Notes: a model not told the origin generated them from the letters alone. A stretch of 39,064 bases of DNA from Thiomicrorhabdus heinhorstiae (GCF_013391765.2 NZ_JACBGI020000025.1:1-39064); one strand, 5' to 3'; positions 1 to 7,412 are shown, counted from the stretch's first letter. Made by a program: numbers and translations.

Positions 1-130
1 CAGTAGTTATTTTTATTTCATAAGTTGTTAATATTTAGGTAAAAATAACCTTGAAGAAAAAGTTTGCATTCGAGATCGAAGTTCATTTAGTATCGAAAAA
101 AGAGCCAATTTTTGACAGTGAACTTTTACT

Positions 131-706
131 ATGAATTTTTCAAAAAAAGTAACCGGTTTATTTTGCGATGCGCGAGAAAAACAAAGATTTAACAGCGCGT
201 TGGAAAAACAATATTCCGGACTGTACCGTCTCGCTTTTGCATGGTGTCACCAGGCTGCCGTCGCTGAAGATTTGGTACAGGAAACTCTGCTTAAAGCGAT
301 CGAAAGTCGTAAAGATATCGAATGTTTGGAGCATTTAAATGCATGGTTGTGCAGGATCATGCATAATCAGTTTTTGGATAATATCCGTTATAACCGCCGT
401 TGGGAGTGGGTCGAAGAGTCGGAAATCGATCAGCATTTCTGTGCCGATTGCACCGAAACCCAACTGATTAAGCAGCAGACCGCCGAACGGTTTTATCAAG
501 CCTTGTCGCGCCTGCCGTTTACGCAGAGAGAAGCGATTACCCTGGCCGATTTACAGGGGTTCAGTTATCAGGAAATCGCCGAGATAACGGCAACACCGAT
601 CGGTACGGTGATGAGTCGCATATCCCGCGGACGCGAAAAATTAAAAGAATTGTTGCAGCAGGCTGAAGATCAGCAGCGCAGAGTAGTATCTCTCTGGAGA
701 AGCTAA
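131..706 (+). CDS. ECF-type RNA polymerase sigma factor
   Basis: A 191-residue sigma-70 family protein of ECF size, carrying only regions 2 and 4. Region 2 lies at about residues 25-95 and includes the AEDLVQETLLKA core-binding helix and the aromatic/basic segment near RYNRRWEW that would melt the -10. Region 4 lies at about 125-175, with the helix-turn-helix FSYQEIAEITATPIGTVMSRISRGR typical of promoter -35 recognition. The stop codon overlaps the ATG of the next gene by one base (TAATG), so the two are translationally coupled, as sigma/anti-sigma pairs usually are. No convincing Shine-Dalgarno sequence precedes the ATG, but no better start is visible. An ECF-like promoter upstream (autoregulation) is possible but I could not define one. 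Family assignment is firm; the regulon is unknown. Confidence 0.93.
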   Translation: MNFSKKVTGLFCDAREKQRFNSALEKQYSGLYRLAFAWCHQAAVAEDLVQETLLKAIESRKDIECLEHLNAWLCRIMHNQFLDNIRYNRRWEWVEESEIDQHFCADCTETQLIKQQTAERFYQALSRLPFTQREAITLADLQGFSYQEIAEITATPIGTVMSRISRGREKLKELLQQAEDQQRRVVSLWRS

Positions 707-1401
707 TGGCTAAGAAGTTAGAAAGTTATCAAATTCACGCCTATGTCGACGGGCAATTAAGTCGCGAAGAGTGTCTGGAAGTCGAAATGGCAATGCAGCA
801 TGATCCGGAGTTGGAACAGCATATTTGCCAGTTGCGAGGTTTGAAATCGAAGTTGAAAGAGGTTTACAACGATATTCCGTTGCCGAAAAACGCTCCTCTA
901 AAAACCGAAAAGTCAAAGTTCTCCGCTTTTTCAGGGAGTATGGCCGCCTCGATTATTCTGGGCATGTTTTTAGGCGCCGGTGCTTTACAGCTCTATCTGC
1001 ATGGCTGGCAGGAATCGGTTAATGTGCTTCAAGAACAGCAGCAAGTCGCTTCTTCAAAATATATTATTCACCTGGATTCGGACGATCCGAAAAAAGAACT
1101 GCTGGCGCTTAGTGAAGCGCAGAAATTGCTGTCGGGCGGAGGGCCGGAAGTTCAGGTGGATATGATTTCCAACTACCGTGGTGTGAACTTGTTTGAAGTG
1201 AATAATCCGAATCGATCCGAGTTGGAAGGCTTGTTGAATCAATATCCGAATTTGACTCTGTATGCCTGTCATCGTGCGATACAACGGGCGTTGGATCGTG
1301 GCGAAAAAATCAAGATGCTGCCGCAAGTTGTACAGGATAAGCCGGGAATTGACACCTTGGCGGAAAGGCTGATTGAAGGTTGGCGCTATATAAAAATCTA
1401 A
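706..1401 (+). CDS. Membrane anti-sigma factor with C-terminal DsrE-like domain
   Basis: 231 residues in three parts. Residues 1-60 resemble anti-sigma N-terminal domains (IHAYVDGQLSREE, then HDPELEQHI). The zinc-binding HxxxCxxC motif of ZAS proteins is missing. Residues 77-97 form one hydrophobic segment preceded by Lys-rich sequence, which suggests an inner-membrane helix with the N-terminus in the cytoplasm. Residues 117-231 resemble the DsrE/DsrF-like family (COG1416 type): YIIHLDSDDP at the start, a Cys in LYACHRAIQ (Cys188) where the family has its conserved cysteine, and the ending EGWRYIKI, close to the family's GYAYIKP-type end. The predicted topology puts this domain in the periplasm, where it could act as a redox or sulfur sensor controlling release of the sigma factor. 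The anti-sigma role rests on context and the N-terminal motif; the DsrE assignment is by motif recall, not by a search. Confidence 0.8.
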   Translation: MAKKLESYQIHAYVDGQLSREECLEVEMAMQHDPELEQHICQLRGLKSKLKEVYNDIPLPKNAPLKTEKSKFSAFSGSMAASIILGMFLGAGALQLYLHGWQESVNVLQEQQQVASSKYIIHLDSDDPKKELLALSEAQKLLSGGGPEVQVDMISNYRGVNLFEVNNPNRSELEGLLNQYPNLTLYACHRAIQRALDRGEKIKMLPQVVQDKPGIDTLAERLIEGWRYIKI

Positions 1402-1429
1402 GTGGTAAAGCCTAAATCGGGTTTAAATT

Positions 1430-1467
1430 TTGGGGAAGTGTCCAAATGCATTCGAACGCTTCCCCAA
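1430..1467. terminator. Stem-loop between convergent genes
   Basis: A 12-bp stem (TTGGGGAAGTGT at 1430-1441 pairing with ACGCTTCCCCAA at 1456-1467, one G-T pair) with a 14-nt loop sits between the anti-sigma gene and the convergent MBL gene. There is no clear T-run on either strand, so it is a likely transcript-end hairpin rather than a textbook intrinsic terminator. Confidence 0.55.
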
Positions 1468-1476
1468 TTCAGTTTG

Positions 1477-2583
1477 TTACTCGTTACTTTCCCCTAAATC
1501 GCCTCCGGTGAATTCGCGATAGATATGAACCGCATTATTGCGATAGGTCTGTTCGTAAACCGGACGGTCGCTGTAAGCGGTTTGATCGATTTGATCCAGA
1601 TTCTGTTCCGTCCCGCCGGAAGCAATCAATTTTTCGACTTGCGCGTGCATGTCTTTCAGGTAGTCGTAAGTATCCTTTTTAACCTGTTGCAGACTGGTCG
1701 GTGCACCGTGTCCCGGGACGACCTTAACGTCCTGCGGCATGGCATTCATGAATACTTCAAATGTGTCGACCCATTTACGCGTGTCGGTATAGGAAAACAG
1801 GGCGAGCATACGTTTGTTATAGGCCAGATCCCCGGGGAAAACGATATTGCGTTTCGGCAGGTAGACGATTGTCGAGCCCGGAGTATGCCCCGGACCGTAG
1901 TTCATGATCTGCACGCTTTCTCCGCCACCGACATCGACAGTGATACTGTCGTCAAAGGTGGTGAATCGATCAGAAACATCACGGGCACTTTCGGTCAACT
2001 CATGGCCGACACGGGTTCCCCAGCTGTTTTTAATCGCTTCGAAACCGTTGTGAAAGTCGTCATTGGCAACCGAGTGCGAGTAGAGGTGTTTGACACCTTG
2101 ATCCACCCAGTAGCTGGCTCCAAGATAAGCGTGTCCCTGGCTGTTTTCGACAGCGACCCACTTAACCGGTTTGTCGGTTACTTGCTTGATCTGTTGATGA
2201 AGAGAGTAGGCAAGGGCCGGATTAGCGCCGGCATTAAAGACAAAAACTCCGTCCTCGAAAACCATGAAGCTAAGATTGTTATTTAAACCGTAATTGCTTG
2301 GATTGTGCCAGATCAGGCTGCCGACGACGGTGTAGATACCGTCGGCTACTTTCTCAGCCTGCGGGATCGGCAGCTGCTTTCCGATGTAACCTGCTTTTTT
2401 GATCGTTTGTTTCAGGTCTCGAGCATATTGATCGACGGAGAGCGGAATAATGCCTCCGTCGGCATAGCCTTTCATCTCCTGAGCGTAATGTTCGAATCCT
2501 TCCGTGTAGGCATCCGAAGCACTGGCTACAGAAATGAACCCGCTGATTAAGCTGAATCCGAGCGCTAATTTTAATGTTTGCAT
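1477..2583 (-). CDS. Exported MBL-fold hydrolase-like protein
   Basis: 368 residues with an N-terminal signal peptide (hydrophobic to about residue 20, cleavage near SVASAS). The rest is a metallo-beta-lactamase fold: GSLIWHNPS-type start, GHTPGS around His233, FPGDLAYN with Asp252, and VVPGHGAP with His292. The first metal motif, normally HxHxDH, reads QGHAYL at residues 149-154, so only one His of this motif (His151) remains. The protein may therefore bind one metal, bind it differently, or have lost hydrolase activity. It follows the TetR gene by 41 bases on the same strand and is probably co-transcribed with and controlled by it. Relatives with a complete site include periplasmic SoxH-like and alkyl-sulfatase-like proteins; the substrate is unknown. 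Confidence 0.85.
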   Translation of the reverse strand: MQTLKLALGFSLISGFISVASASDAYTEGFEHYAQEMKGYADGGIIPLSVDQYARDLKQTIKKAGYIGKQLPIPQAEKVADGIYTVVGSLIWHNPSNYGLNNNLSFMVFEDGVFVFNAGANPALAYSLHQQIKQVTDKPVKWVAVENSQGHAYLGASYWVDQGVKHLYSHSVANDDFHNGFEAIKNSWGTRVGHELTESARDVSDRFTTFDDSITVDVGGGESVQIMNYGPGHTPGSTIVYLPKRNIVFPGDLAYNKRMLALFSYTDTRKWVDTFEVFMNAMPQDVKVVPGHGAPTSLQQVKKDTYDYLKDMHAQVEKLIASGGTEQNLDQIDQTAYSDRPVYEQTYRNNAVHIYREFTGGDLGESNE

Positions 2584-2624
2584 ATGAGGCTCCTAATCGG
2601 TGTTGAGTGAGGCTGGTGGCTTGG

Positions 2625-3224
2625 TTATTTTTCTGTGTCGGCGGCCACGCTGCGCCAACAGGTTTCAGTAATTTCGTCGAGATATTCCAGCGGCGGTTGT
2701 GAAAGCATCTGGTCCAGAGAAAGCTGGATCAGGCGTAGAACTCCGCCATAGGCGCTGGCCGCCGCAATCATTGGATTCATTTCTCGGATCAGCCCTTGTT
2801 GCATACCTCTTTCCAAAACTTCTCGGAGTCGGATAAAGGGTTTAGACGAACAGATGGGTGCCAGTTCAGGCATAAATTCTTTGTGCTGAGCCCTTAAGGC
2901 GAATTGGCTGACGTGAGGGTGATTTTGAGCGGTTTCCAGCAACCAGCGACATAGATCGTAATATTGTTGCCAGGCATCTTTTTCCGGAGCAAGCACAGCG
3001 TTTTGCTCGCCTTCGATCTGCCACAAAAGCTGAGCCATCAGTTCCTCGGCAATGCTTTGTTTGTCTTTGAAACCGTGGTAAATAGAGCCGGTACTAACGC
3101 CGGAATGCTTGACCAGATCGGGTATGGAGGTGTTGAAATACCCTTTCTCGACAAAGAGATGCAAAGCGCTGTTAAGCACTTTCAATTTGACTTCGCTGAG
3201 CTGAGGGTTGTTTAAGTATGACAT
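2625..3224 (-). CDS. TetR/AcrR family transcriptional regulator
   Basis: 199 residues. The N-terminal helix-turn-helix (about residues 14-58) shows the family pattern: LNSALHLFVEKGYFNTSIPD, then VSTGSIYHGFKDKQSI. The C-terminal part is the variable all-helical ligand-binding and dimerisation domain. The gene lies directly upstream of the MBL-fold gene on the same strand. Two adjoining palindromes built from TAGAA/TTCTA lie 12-41 bases before its start codon, which points to autoregulation and control of the MBL gene. The ligand is unknown. Confidence 0.92.
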   Translation of the reverse strand: MSYLNNPQLSEVKLKVLNSALHLFVEKGYFNTSIPDLVKHSGVSTGSIYHGFKDKQSIAEELMAQLLWQIEGEQNAVLAPEKDAWQQYYDLCRWLLETAQNHPHVSQFALRAQHKEFMPELAPICSSKPFIRLREVLERGMQQGLIREMNPMIAAASAYGGVLRLIQLSLDQMLSQPPLEYLDEITETCWRSVAADTEK

Positions 3225-3235
3225 ATAAAGCTGAT

Positions 3236-3265
3236 TAGAATGATTGTTCTAGAATGTTTATTCTA
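3236..3265. promoter_or_regulatory. Probable TetR operator (two overlapping palindromes)
   Basis: TAGAA-6 nt-TTCTA (3236-3251) runs directly into TAGAAT-4 nt-ATTCTA (3250-3265), sharing the central TA. The pair sits just upstream of the TetR start codon (3224, minus strand), where an autorepressing TetR dimer pair would bind. Symmetry is read directly from the sequence; binding is inferred. Confidence 0.6.
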
Positions 3266-3350
3266 GTTGAGGTCATCATGCATTCACAATGAGTTTTACT
3301 ATCAAATTTTGCAATCAGGGTATAAGCGAAAATACGAGGAGGGGCAATGC

Positions 3351-3380
3351 CTGCTCAAAGGAAAATTTTCCGATGAGCAG
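3351..3380. repeat. 30-bp interrupted palindrome
   Basis: CTGCTCA (3351-3357) and TGAGCAG (3374-3380) flank a perfect 12-bp palindrome GGAAAATTTTCC (3360-3371), with two unpaired bases between arm and core on each side. It lies just past the 3' end of the phytase-like lipoprotein gene (minus strand) and could act as its transcript-end hairpin, though no T-run follows. A protein-binding site is the alternative. Confidence 0.5.
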
Positions 3381-3394
3381 TTCATGACGAGGAA

Positions 3395-4822
3395 TTAATT
3401 CTCGGTCAAAGGCGTTTTAACGATGTATAAGGTATTGCGGTCAATTGTCTGAGCACTATCAAGTACTTTTTGTTCCAATTGATTGTCTTTTGCCCAAGTA
3501 GCAAAGTCATCGTCGTTGATGATTCCCAAAGTGTTATCGTCGATGATCCACAGACCTTCCATCTTGTCGTGTGGATATTGGACTTCGGCTACCATATCGA
3601 CCACTTCGGTTTTGCTGACCGGAATGATTCCCGCATTGGTTAGTTCATTCCAATCGGCAATTTCTTCCAACGCTTTTCCGTCAATGGTTAGGCCGATATC
3701 GGCATCTTGAGTCATGTTTGCGGCAAGAGTCATTGTCTCCAGGTTGGTCGCACCGTTCAGGTCAATACGGTAGACTTTCTTCATCGCCGTAGGAACCGCT
3801 TCACCGCCGTCAGGCCCACCGTTCAAGAAGTTTCCGTCGCGCTCGATGACCAAAAATTGGTGGTCGTTCAAAGCGGCAATTTCCGAGTTGGCGTTTTTGG
3901 CAATTTCTTGCTGATACAGATATTGGCCGATCTCTTTGGTTTGCAGATTAACGGTTACGATACGGGTCAAAGTATAGTTTTGTACTGCCGCTTTACTTGG
4001 ATTGTACAGAGTCGATTGCATCATGCCGACTAGAGTTGTGCCGTCCGGTGTAATCGTCAAGCCTTCCATTCCGCGGTTGGCCCAGCGATTGGCAAATTCC
4101 GCCGGAAGATTGATCCCAGTCGTATTTTGTACGCGGGTATCATCTGTAAACGCATTGATTCGGCCAATCTCTTTTCCTTCGGCGTCGAAATGAACGATGT
4201 GCGGGCCGTACTCGTCACTGACCCAGAAAGTGCCATCTGCCAAAGCCACAAGTCCTTCGGAATCGAGGCCGTAGTCGTCCAGTTTAAGTGGATTGGTATC
4301 GGCGTCATATGGCTGCCCTGCGATTTCGACGATCGGATTGCCGGAAGCGTCGTAAGGGATTTCACCGGTTCCGCCCAGTTCGGCACTATTCGGCAAGCCG
4401 GTAATCAAACTTCCGTCAGGACGCTTTAAAGTGATTTTTTCGATCAGAGAAATTTGGCCGTTTTCATCGATCTCGAACAGTCCGATCGTCGGTGTATAGT
4501 CCGGTGTCGGGAACATTTTTCCCTTACCTAGAGAACCGGTATAGGTTGCGTTAGGGCCGCGGTCGGTCATTGCATAGAACTGATTCGCTTCGGTTGGATG
4601 GCCAGCCATGGACGAACCGTAACCGCCATTGCGAATTTCGAAAGGCAGTTGGGTATTGAAGTCGATCAAATCACTGCGCAAAATGCTATACGGCAATTCG
4701 GCTCCCATGGTGGAGATGCTGTCAATCGGCGAAAGTTGAGTATCGTCCAGAATTGAATCGTTACAGGCGCTGAGCATAACAGTGCTAAGCATGGCACTAA
4801 CCAGTAGTTTTTGTTTGAACAT
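3395..4822 (-). CDS. Esterase-like/phytase-like lipoprotein
   Basis: 475 residues beginning with a lipoprotein signal (hydrophobic segment, lipobox LSAC, lipidated Cys at residue 20), so it is probably anchored to the outer or inner membrane facing the periplasm. The mature part matches the phytase-like / esterase-like family (Pfam Phytase-like): an AMTDRGPN segment near residue 85, SDEYGPHIVHFD, GMEGLTITPDG, NDHQFLVIERDGN, and the late DKMEGLWIIDDNTLGIINDDDF. This family is thought to be a beta-propeller, and members are linked to phosphate-ester hydrolysis, but the activity of this subgroup is mostly unproven. It ends 170 bases before the TetR gene on the same strand and has its own upstream region shared with the divergent small membrane protein. 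Confidence 0.85.
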   Translation of the reverse strand: MFKQKLLVSAMLSTVMLSACNDSILDDTQLSPIDSISTMGAELPYSILRSDLIDFNTQLPFEIRNGGYGSSMAGHPTEANQFYAMTDRGPNATYTGSLGKGKMFPTPDYTPTIGLFEIDENGQISLIEKITLKRPDGSLITGLPNSAELGGTGEIPYDASGNPIVEIAGQPYDADTNPLKLDDYGLDSEGLVALADGTFWVSDEYGPHIVHFDAEGKEIGRINAFTDDTRVQNTTGINLPAEFANRWANRGMEGLTITPDGTTLVGMMQSTLYNPSKAAVQNYTLTRIVTVNLQTKEIGQYLYQQEIAKNANSEIAALNDHQFLVIERDGNFLNGGPDGGEAVPTAMKKVYRIDLNGATNLETMTLAANMTQDADIGLTIDGKALEEIADWNELTNAGIIPVSKTEVVDMVAEVQYPHDKMEGLWIIDDNTLGIINDDDFATWAKDNQLEQKVLDSAQTIDRNTLYIVKTPLTEN

Positions 4823-5027
4823 GTTTCTTCCTTAAAGCAAAAAATAAATTAAAGTGATCGACAGTCTTATTTGTGTTTTGTGACGCTCTTTTTATTAAGT
4901 TTCGGGCGCCTGAGTTGTCGAATCGAATTAATTTAGTAGAGCGACCGTCACACTTTTTTGAACTTTTTTTGGTATTTTCATGTCAGAATTGTGAACAGTG
5001 CCTGTGAAATTGCCCGGGAGTCAGCGT

Positions 5028-5279
5028 ATGGATTGGCAAACATTACAAACCCTGTTGCTGTGGTGTACCTTGATTAATTTCGGTCTTTATCTGCTAACCG
5101 TGGTTGCGGTGGTGTGGTTTAGAAAACCGGTAGTCTTGATTCACCTCTATCTGTTTTCGATGGAGGAAAAAGAGGTCATGTCCTCTATTCAAAGTTATCT
5201 TGGGCGTTACAAATTAATGATTACGGTGTTCAATTTCGTTCCATGGCTGGCATTGTGGATTATGAACAACGGGTACTAG
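5028..5279 (+). CDS. Small two-helix membrane protein (DUF6868-like)
   Basis: 83 residues from the ATG at 5028. This start is chosen because GGGAG lies 7 bases before it; an upstream in-frame GTG at 4998 has no ribosome-binding site. Two hydrophobic segments are visible, about residues 5-27 (TLLLWCTLINFGLYLLTVVAV) and 62-80 (LMITVFNFVPWLALWI), joined by a charged loop with MEEKEVMSSIQSYLGRYK. It resembles the short DUF6868 family, which has no known function. It is 15 bases from the next gene on the same strand and likely shares its transcript. Confidence 0.75.
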   Translation: MDWQTLQTLLLWCTLINFGLYLLTVVAVVWFRKPVVLIHLYLFSMEEKEVMSSIQSYLGRYKLMITVFNFVPWLALWIMNNGY

Positions 5280-5294
5280 GCTTTCGAGGTTGGC

Positions 5295-5864
5295 ATGAAA
5301 TTGCGTTTGAATTTGCTGGCGATCTTTGGCGTTATCATAGCGACGGCGGTGCTATATAAACCCCTGAGAGCTTTCTGGCCGGAAAAAGTCGGTATGGACT
5401 GTCAAGATGGACGAGTCTGTGTCGATCAGGCGCAATACGCTTTTCAGGCACAGAATTTATATAGTCGAGCATTGAGTTTTGTCGAAAGCAATGTCGGAAC
5501 GCTGGATAAGGCACCGCAAATCATCTTTTGCAAAACCGATCTATGTGCCGAACGTTTTGGATTAGGTAAACGTTCGGCAATCAGTCTGGGACCTTGGGCA
5601 ATTGTCATAGGCCCGCGAGCCTGGAAGGATTATTATGTTCGTCATGAATTGATCCATTCCTTGCAATATCAACGCCTGGGGATTCTTAAAATGCGGCAGT
5701 TGCCGCAGTGGTTTGTTGAGGGAATGGCCTATTCTATGAGCGAAGATCCAAGAACTCCTTTATCACAGCCATTCGAAAACGATCGGGCCGAGTTTGAATC
5801 CTGGTTCAAGCAAGTCGGGCACGATCAGATCTGGTCTGCGGCAAAAAATCTGTCGGAATCCTAA
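5295..5864 (+). CDS. Small exported protein with HExxH zinc-peptidase motif
   Basis: 189 residues. A basic N-terminus and hydrophobic residues 5-22 form a signal peptide or membrane anchor. Four cysteines (36, 42, 79, 84) in two close pairs suggest disulfides, in keeping with export. The centre reads VRHELIHSLQYQRLG: HELIH at 117-121 is an HExxH zinc motif, followed about 20 residues later by QWFVEGMAY, whose Glu142 could be the third zinc ligand of a gluzincin. That combination (HExxH plus WxxEG) is typical of small peptidase-like domains. No specific substrate or named family is recognised. The gene lies next to the small membrane protein upstream, which may be a partner. Confidence 0.75.
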   Translation: MKLRLNLLAIFGVIIATAVLYKPLRAFWPEKVGMDCQDGRVCVDQAQYAFQAQNLYSRALSFVESNVGTLDKAPQIIFCKTDLCAERFGLGKRSAISLGPWAIVIGPRAWKDYYVRHELIHSLQYQRLGILKMRQLPQWFVEGMAYSMSEDPRTPLSQPFENDRAEFESWFKQVGHDQIWSAAKNLSES

Positions 5865-5913
5865 GTTCTATTCTGAATTCGTGTTGTTTCGTTTATTTGC
5901 CTCGGCGGTCTTT

Positions 5914-6477
5914 TTATTGGGCAAAATCTTTCACATCCTGTAGCCATTTCGTGCGTTGCTTTTCTGTGCTGCTAAAAATAGGGCCAAAGCGCTGGTAGTG
6001 GCTGATCTTGGCTCCACAAAATCCCCAAATGTTTACTTTCTGCTGGTGTTTGTCGCCTCTTAAAAGCCACCATTGAAGCCATGACGGCGAGTCGGTGGTA
6101 TTGATGATTTCGATTTTTTTATCGTGTAGAAGACCGATTGAGCGGTGCTGATCCGTATATTGAAAGGCAAAGCCCGGAGTCAAAACGCGGTCAAGAAAGG
6201 CTTTCAATAGGGCTGGCATACCGCCCCACCAGATTGGGTAAACTAGAACAATACGCTGTGCCTGAGAAATAGCATCCTGGATTTCACTCAGATCGGTTTC
6301 AAGTTCAGTTTGTATGGCGGGGTGATGGGCATTTGGACTGAAGTGCAGTTCGGATAAGTGAACGAGTTGAACTTGTTTGTCTTGTGCAAGCAAGGCATCA
6401 AAGTAAGTCTGAGCGAGGGCATTACAGAAACTATCCTTATCAGGATGAGCATTGAAAATCAGTGTTACTTGGTTCAT
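5914..6477 (-). CDS. NAD(P)H-dependent flavodoxin-fold oxidoreductase
   Basis: 187 residues of the Flavodoxin_2 / MdaB-KefF-like family, which use FMN or FAD to reduce quinones or other acceptors with NAD(P)H. Visible signatures are the start LIFNAHPDKDSFCNALA, the loop VLVYPIWWGGMPALLKAFLDRVL, and FAFQY shortly after. GGAG lies 9 bases before the ATG. It is divergent from a TetR gene and is very likely repressed by it; one of two near-identical operators sits 20 bases upstream of the start codon. A role in detoxifying quinones or electrophiles is the usual interpretation for such pairs; the inducer is unknown. Confidence 0.9.
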   Translation of the reverse strand: MNQVTLIFNAHPDKDSFCNALAQTYFDALLAQDKQVQLVHLSELHFSPNAHHPAIQTELETDLSEIQDAISQAQRIVLVYPIWWGGMPALLKAFLDRVLTPGFAFQYTDQHRSIGLLHDKKIEIINTTDSPSWLQWWLLRGDKHQQKVNIWGFCGAKISHYQRFGPIFSSTEKQRTKWLQDVKDFAQ

Positions 6478-6496
6478 AGGGCTATACTCCTATTTA

Positions 6497-6513
6497 TGTT
6501 AACGGTGTTTACA
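6497..6513. promoter_or_regulatory. TetR-type operator 1
   Basis: A 17-bp palindrome, TGTTAAC-GGT-GTTTACA, with 6 of 7 arm positions symmetric. It lies 20 bases upstream of the oxidoreductase start codon (minus strand). The same motif recurs at 6544-6560. Confidence 0.65.
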
Positions 6514-6543
6514 TTTGTTAATTTAGGTGTTTGCAGTTAGAAT

Positions 6544-6560
6544 GTCAACACTGTTTACAT
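6544..6560. promoter_or_regulatory. TetR-type operator 2
   Basis: TGTCAAC-ACT-GTTTACA, the second copy of the TGTNAAC-N3-GTTTACA palindrome, 47 bp from the first (site to site) and 23 bases before the TetR start codon. The 24-bp stretches beginning at 6497 and 6544 agree at 20 positions. Two copies, one in front of each divergent gene, imply joint repression. Confidence 0.65.
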
Positions 6561-6583
6561 TGGTTATTTAGTTGTAGAGTTTT

Positions 6584-7147
6584 ATGAGCAAATACCATCA
6601 TGGTGATTTAAAGTCCGGTTTAATTCGTGAAGCGGTTCAGTTGTTACAAGAGGGAAAAAGTTTCAGTTTGCGAGGTCTGTCCAGTGGATTGAGTGTGTCT
6701 CCTGCTGCGGTGTACCGGCATTTCCCGAACAAAGATGCGCTTTTAATGGCAGTCGCAATTGAGGGCTTCGAGCTGTTGCAGCAACGCTTTCAGTCTATAG
6801 AGAAAGACGATCCTAAAGAAAGGCTGAAAGAGCTGGGTATAGTGTATGTAGACTTTGCTCTGCAATTTCCGGGGCATTACAGGGTCATGTTTGGCGAGTT
6901 TCAATGTGAGCCCGAACAGGAAGAATTATTGGGGGAAACGGGGCGAGCAACTTTCAGTGCTTTGATGAATGCATGCTCAGACTTGGCCGACACGGAGGAA
7001 GTCGCAAAAGTCATGGCAGCCAGCGCCTGGTCTCTGGTTCACGGTTATGCTCTGTTAAGAATGCAACGGCATTTGTCGGCGTTTGGAGAGCCGGTACCAT
7101 CCATTGAAGAAGTTCTGGATCAGTTCTGGACGAGTGTCACTGCGTGA
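6584..7147 (+). CDS. TetR/AcrR family regulator of the adjacent oxidoreductase
   Basis: 187 residues. It begins MSKYHHGDLKSGLIREAV, a start common to TetR proteins with the WHG-type C-terminal domain. The helix-turn-helix covers about residues 27-50 (FSLRGLSSGLSVSPAAVYRHFPNKDAL). The C-terminal region contains AASAWSLVHGYALL, the segment that gives the WHG domain its name. It is divergently transcribed from the flavodoxin-fold reductase and separated from it by about 106 bases holding two copies of one palindrome, so it probably represses both genes. The ribosome-binding site is weak (AGAG). Confidence 0.92.
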   Translation: MSKYHHGDLKSGLIREAVQLLQEGKSFSLRGLSSGLSVSPAAVYRHFPNKDALLMAVAIEGFELLQQRFQSIEKDDPKERLKELGIVYVDFALQFPGHYRVMFGEFQCEPEQEELLGETGRATFSALMNACSDLADTEEVAKVMAASAWSLVHGYALLRMQRHLSAFGEPVPSIEEVLDQFWTSVTA

Positions 7148-7273
7148 AGAATGGGGTGCGTAAATATTGCAACGGCTGATAGCGGTTTTAATTGTTTAAA
7201 ATCAGTTTCTCAGGTGTTATCTTCATGCCGCAAAATGTTTATATGGATAATGATGGGGCGGTATAAGCTTAAC

Positions 7274-7281
7274 TTGGTGCA
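7274..7281 (+). promoter_or_regulatory. Possible NtrC half-site
   Basis: TTGGTGCA matches the right half of the NtrC consensus (TGCAC...TGGTGCA); the left half is poor. It lies about 90 bases upstream of the proposed sigma-54 promoter of the nitrate operon, a usual distance for an activator site. Suggestive only. Confidence 0.3.
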
Positions 7282-7367
7282 AATTGAAGCTTATGATTGG
7301 GTTTAATACCATAATATTATTATGTGAATATATCTAAATAATTGAAAAATAATATATTTTATATATT

Positions 7368-7382
7368 TGGACCAGTTTCCGC
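7368..7382 (+). promoter_or_regulatory. Possible sigma-54 promoter of the nitrate operon
   Basis: TGGACC-N5-CCGC keeps the invariant GG (7369-7370) and GC (7381-7382) at the exact 10-base spacing of -24/-12 promoters, but the rest of the consensus TGGCAC-N5-TTGC is only partly matched. Transcription would begin near 7393, leaving a leader of about 107 bases before nirD. Nitrogen control of nitrate assimilation through NtrC and sigma-54 is common in gammaproteobacteria. Confidence 0.4.
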
Positions 7383-7412
7383 TATTAGGGAGTAGAGGTT
7401 AATCGAGTGTTG

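Noticed and set aside
1-130. ECF-type promoter for the sigma factor gene
   Set aside because: AACCTT and a later CGAGAT are present but do not fit a recognised ECF consensus well enough.
1525-2286. 253-codon frame antisense to the MBL-fold gene
   Set aside because: No family resemblance; the opposite strand carries a clear signal peptide and MBL motifs.
4823-4997. Possible Pho box upstream of the phytase-like lipoprotein
   Set aside because: Fragments such as CTGTCG and GTCAC are present but not in the spacing of the CTGTCAT repeat; evidence too weak.
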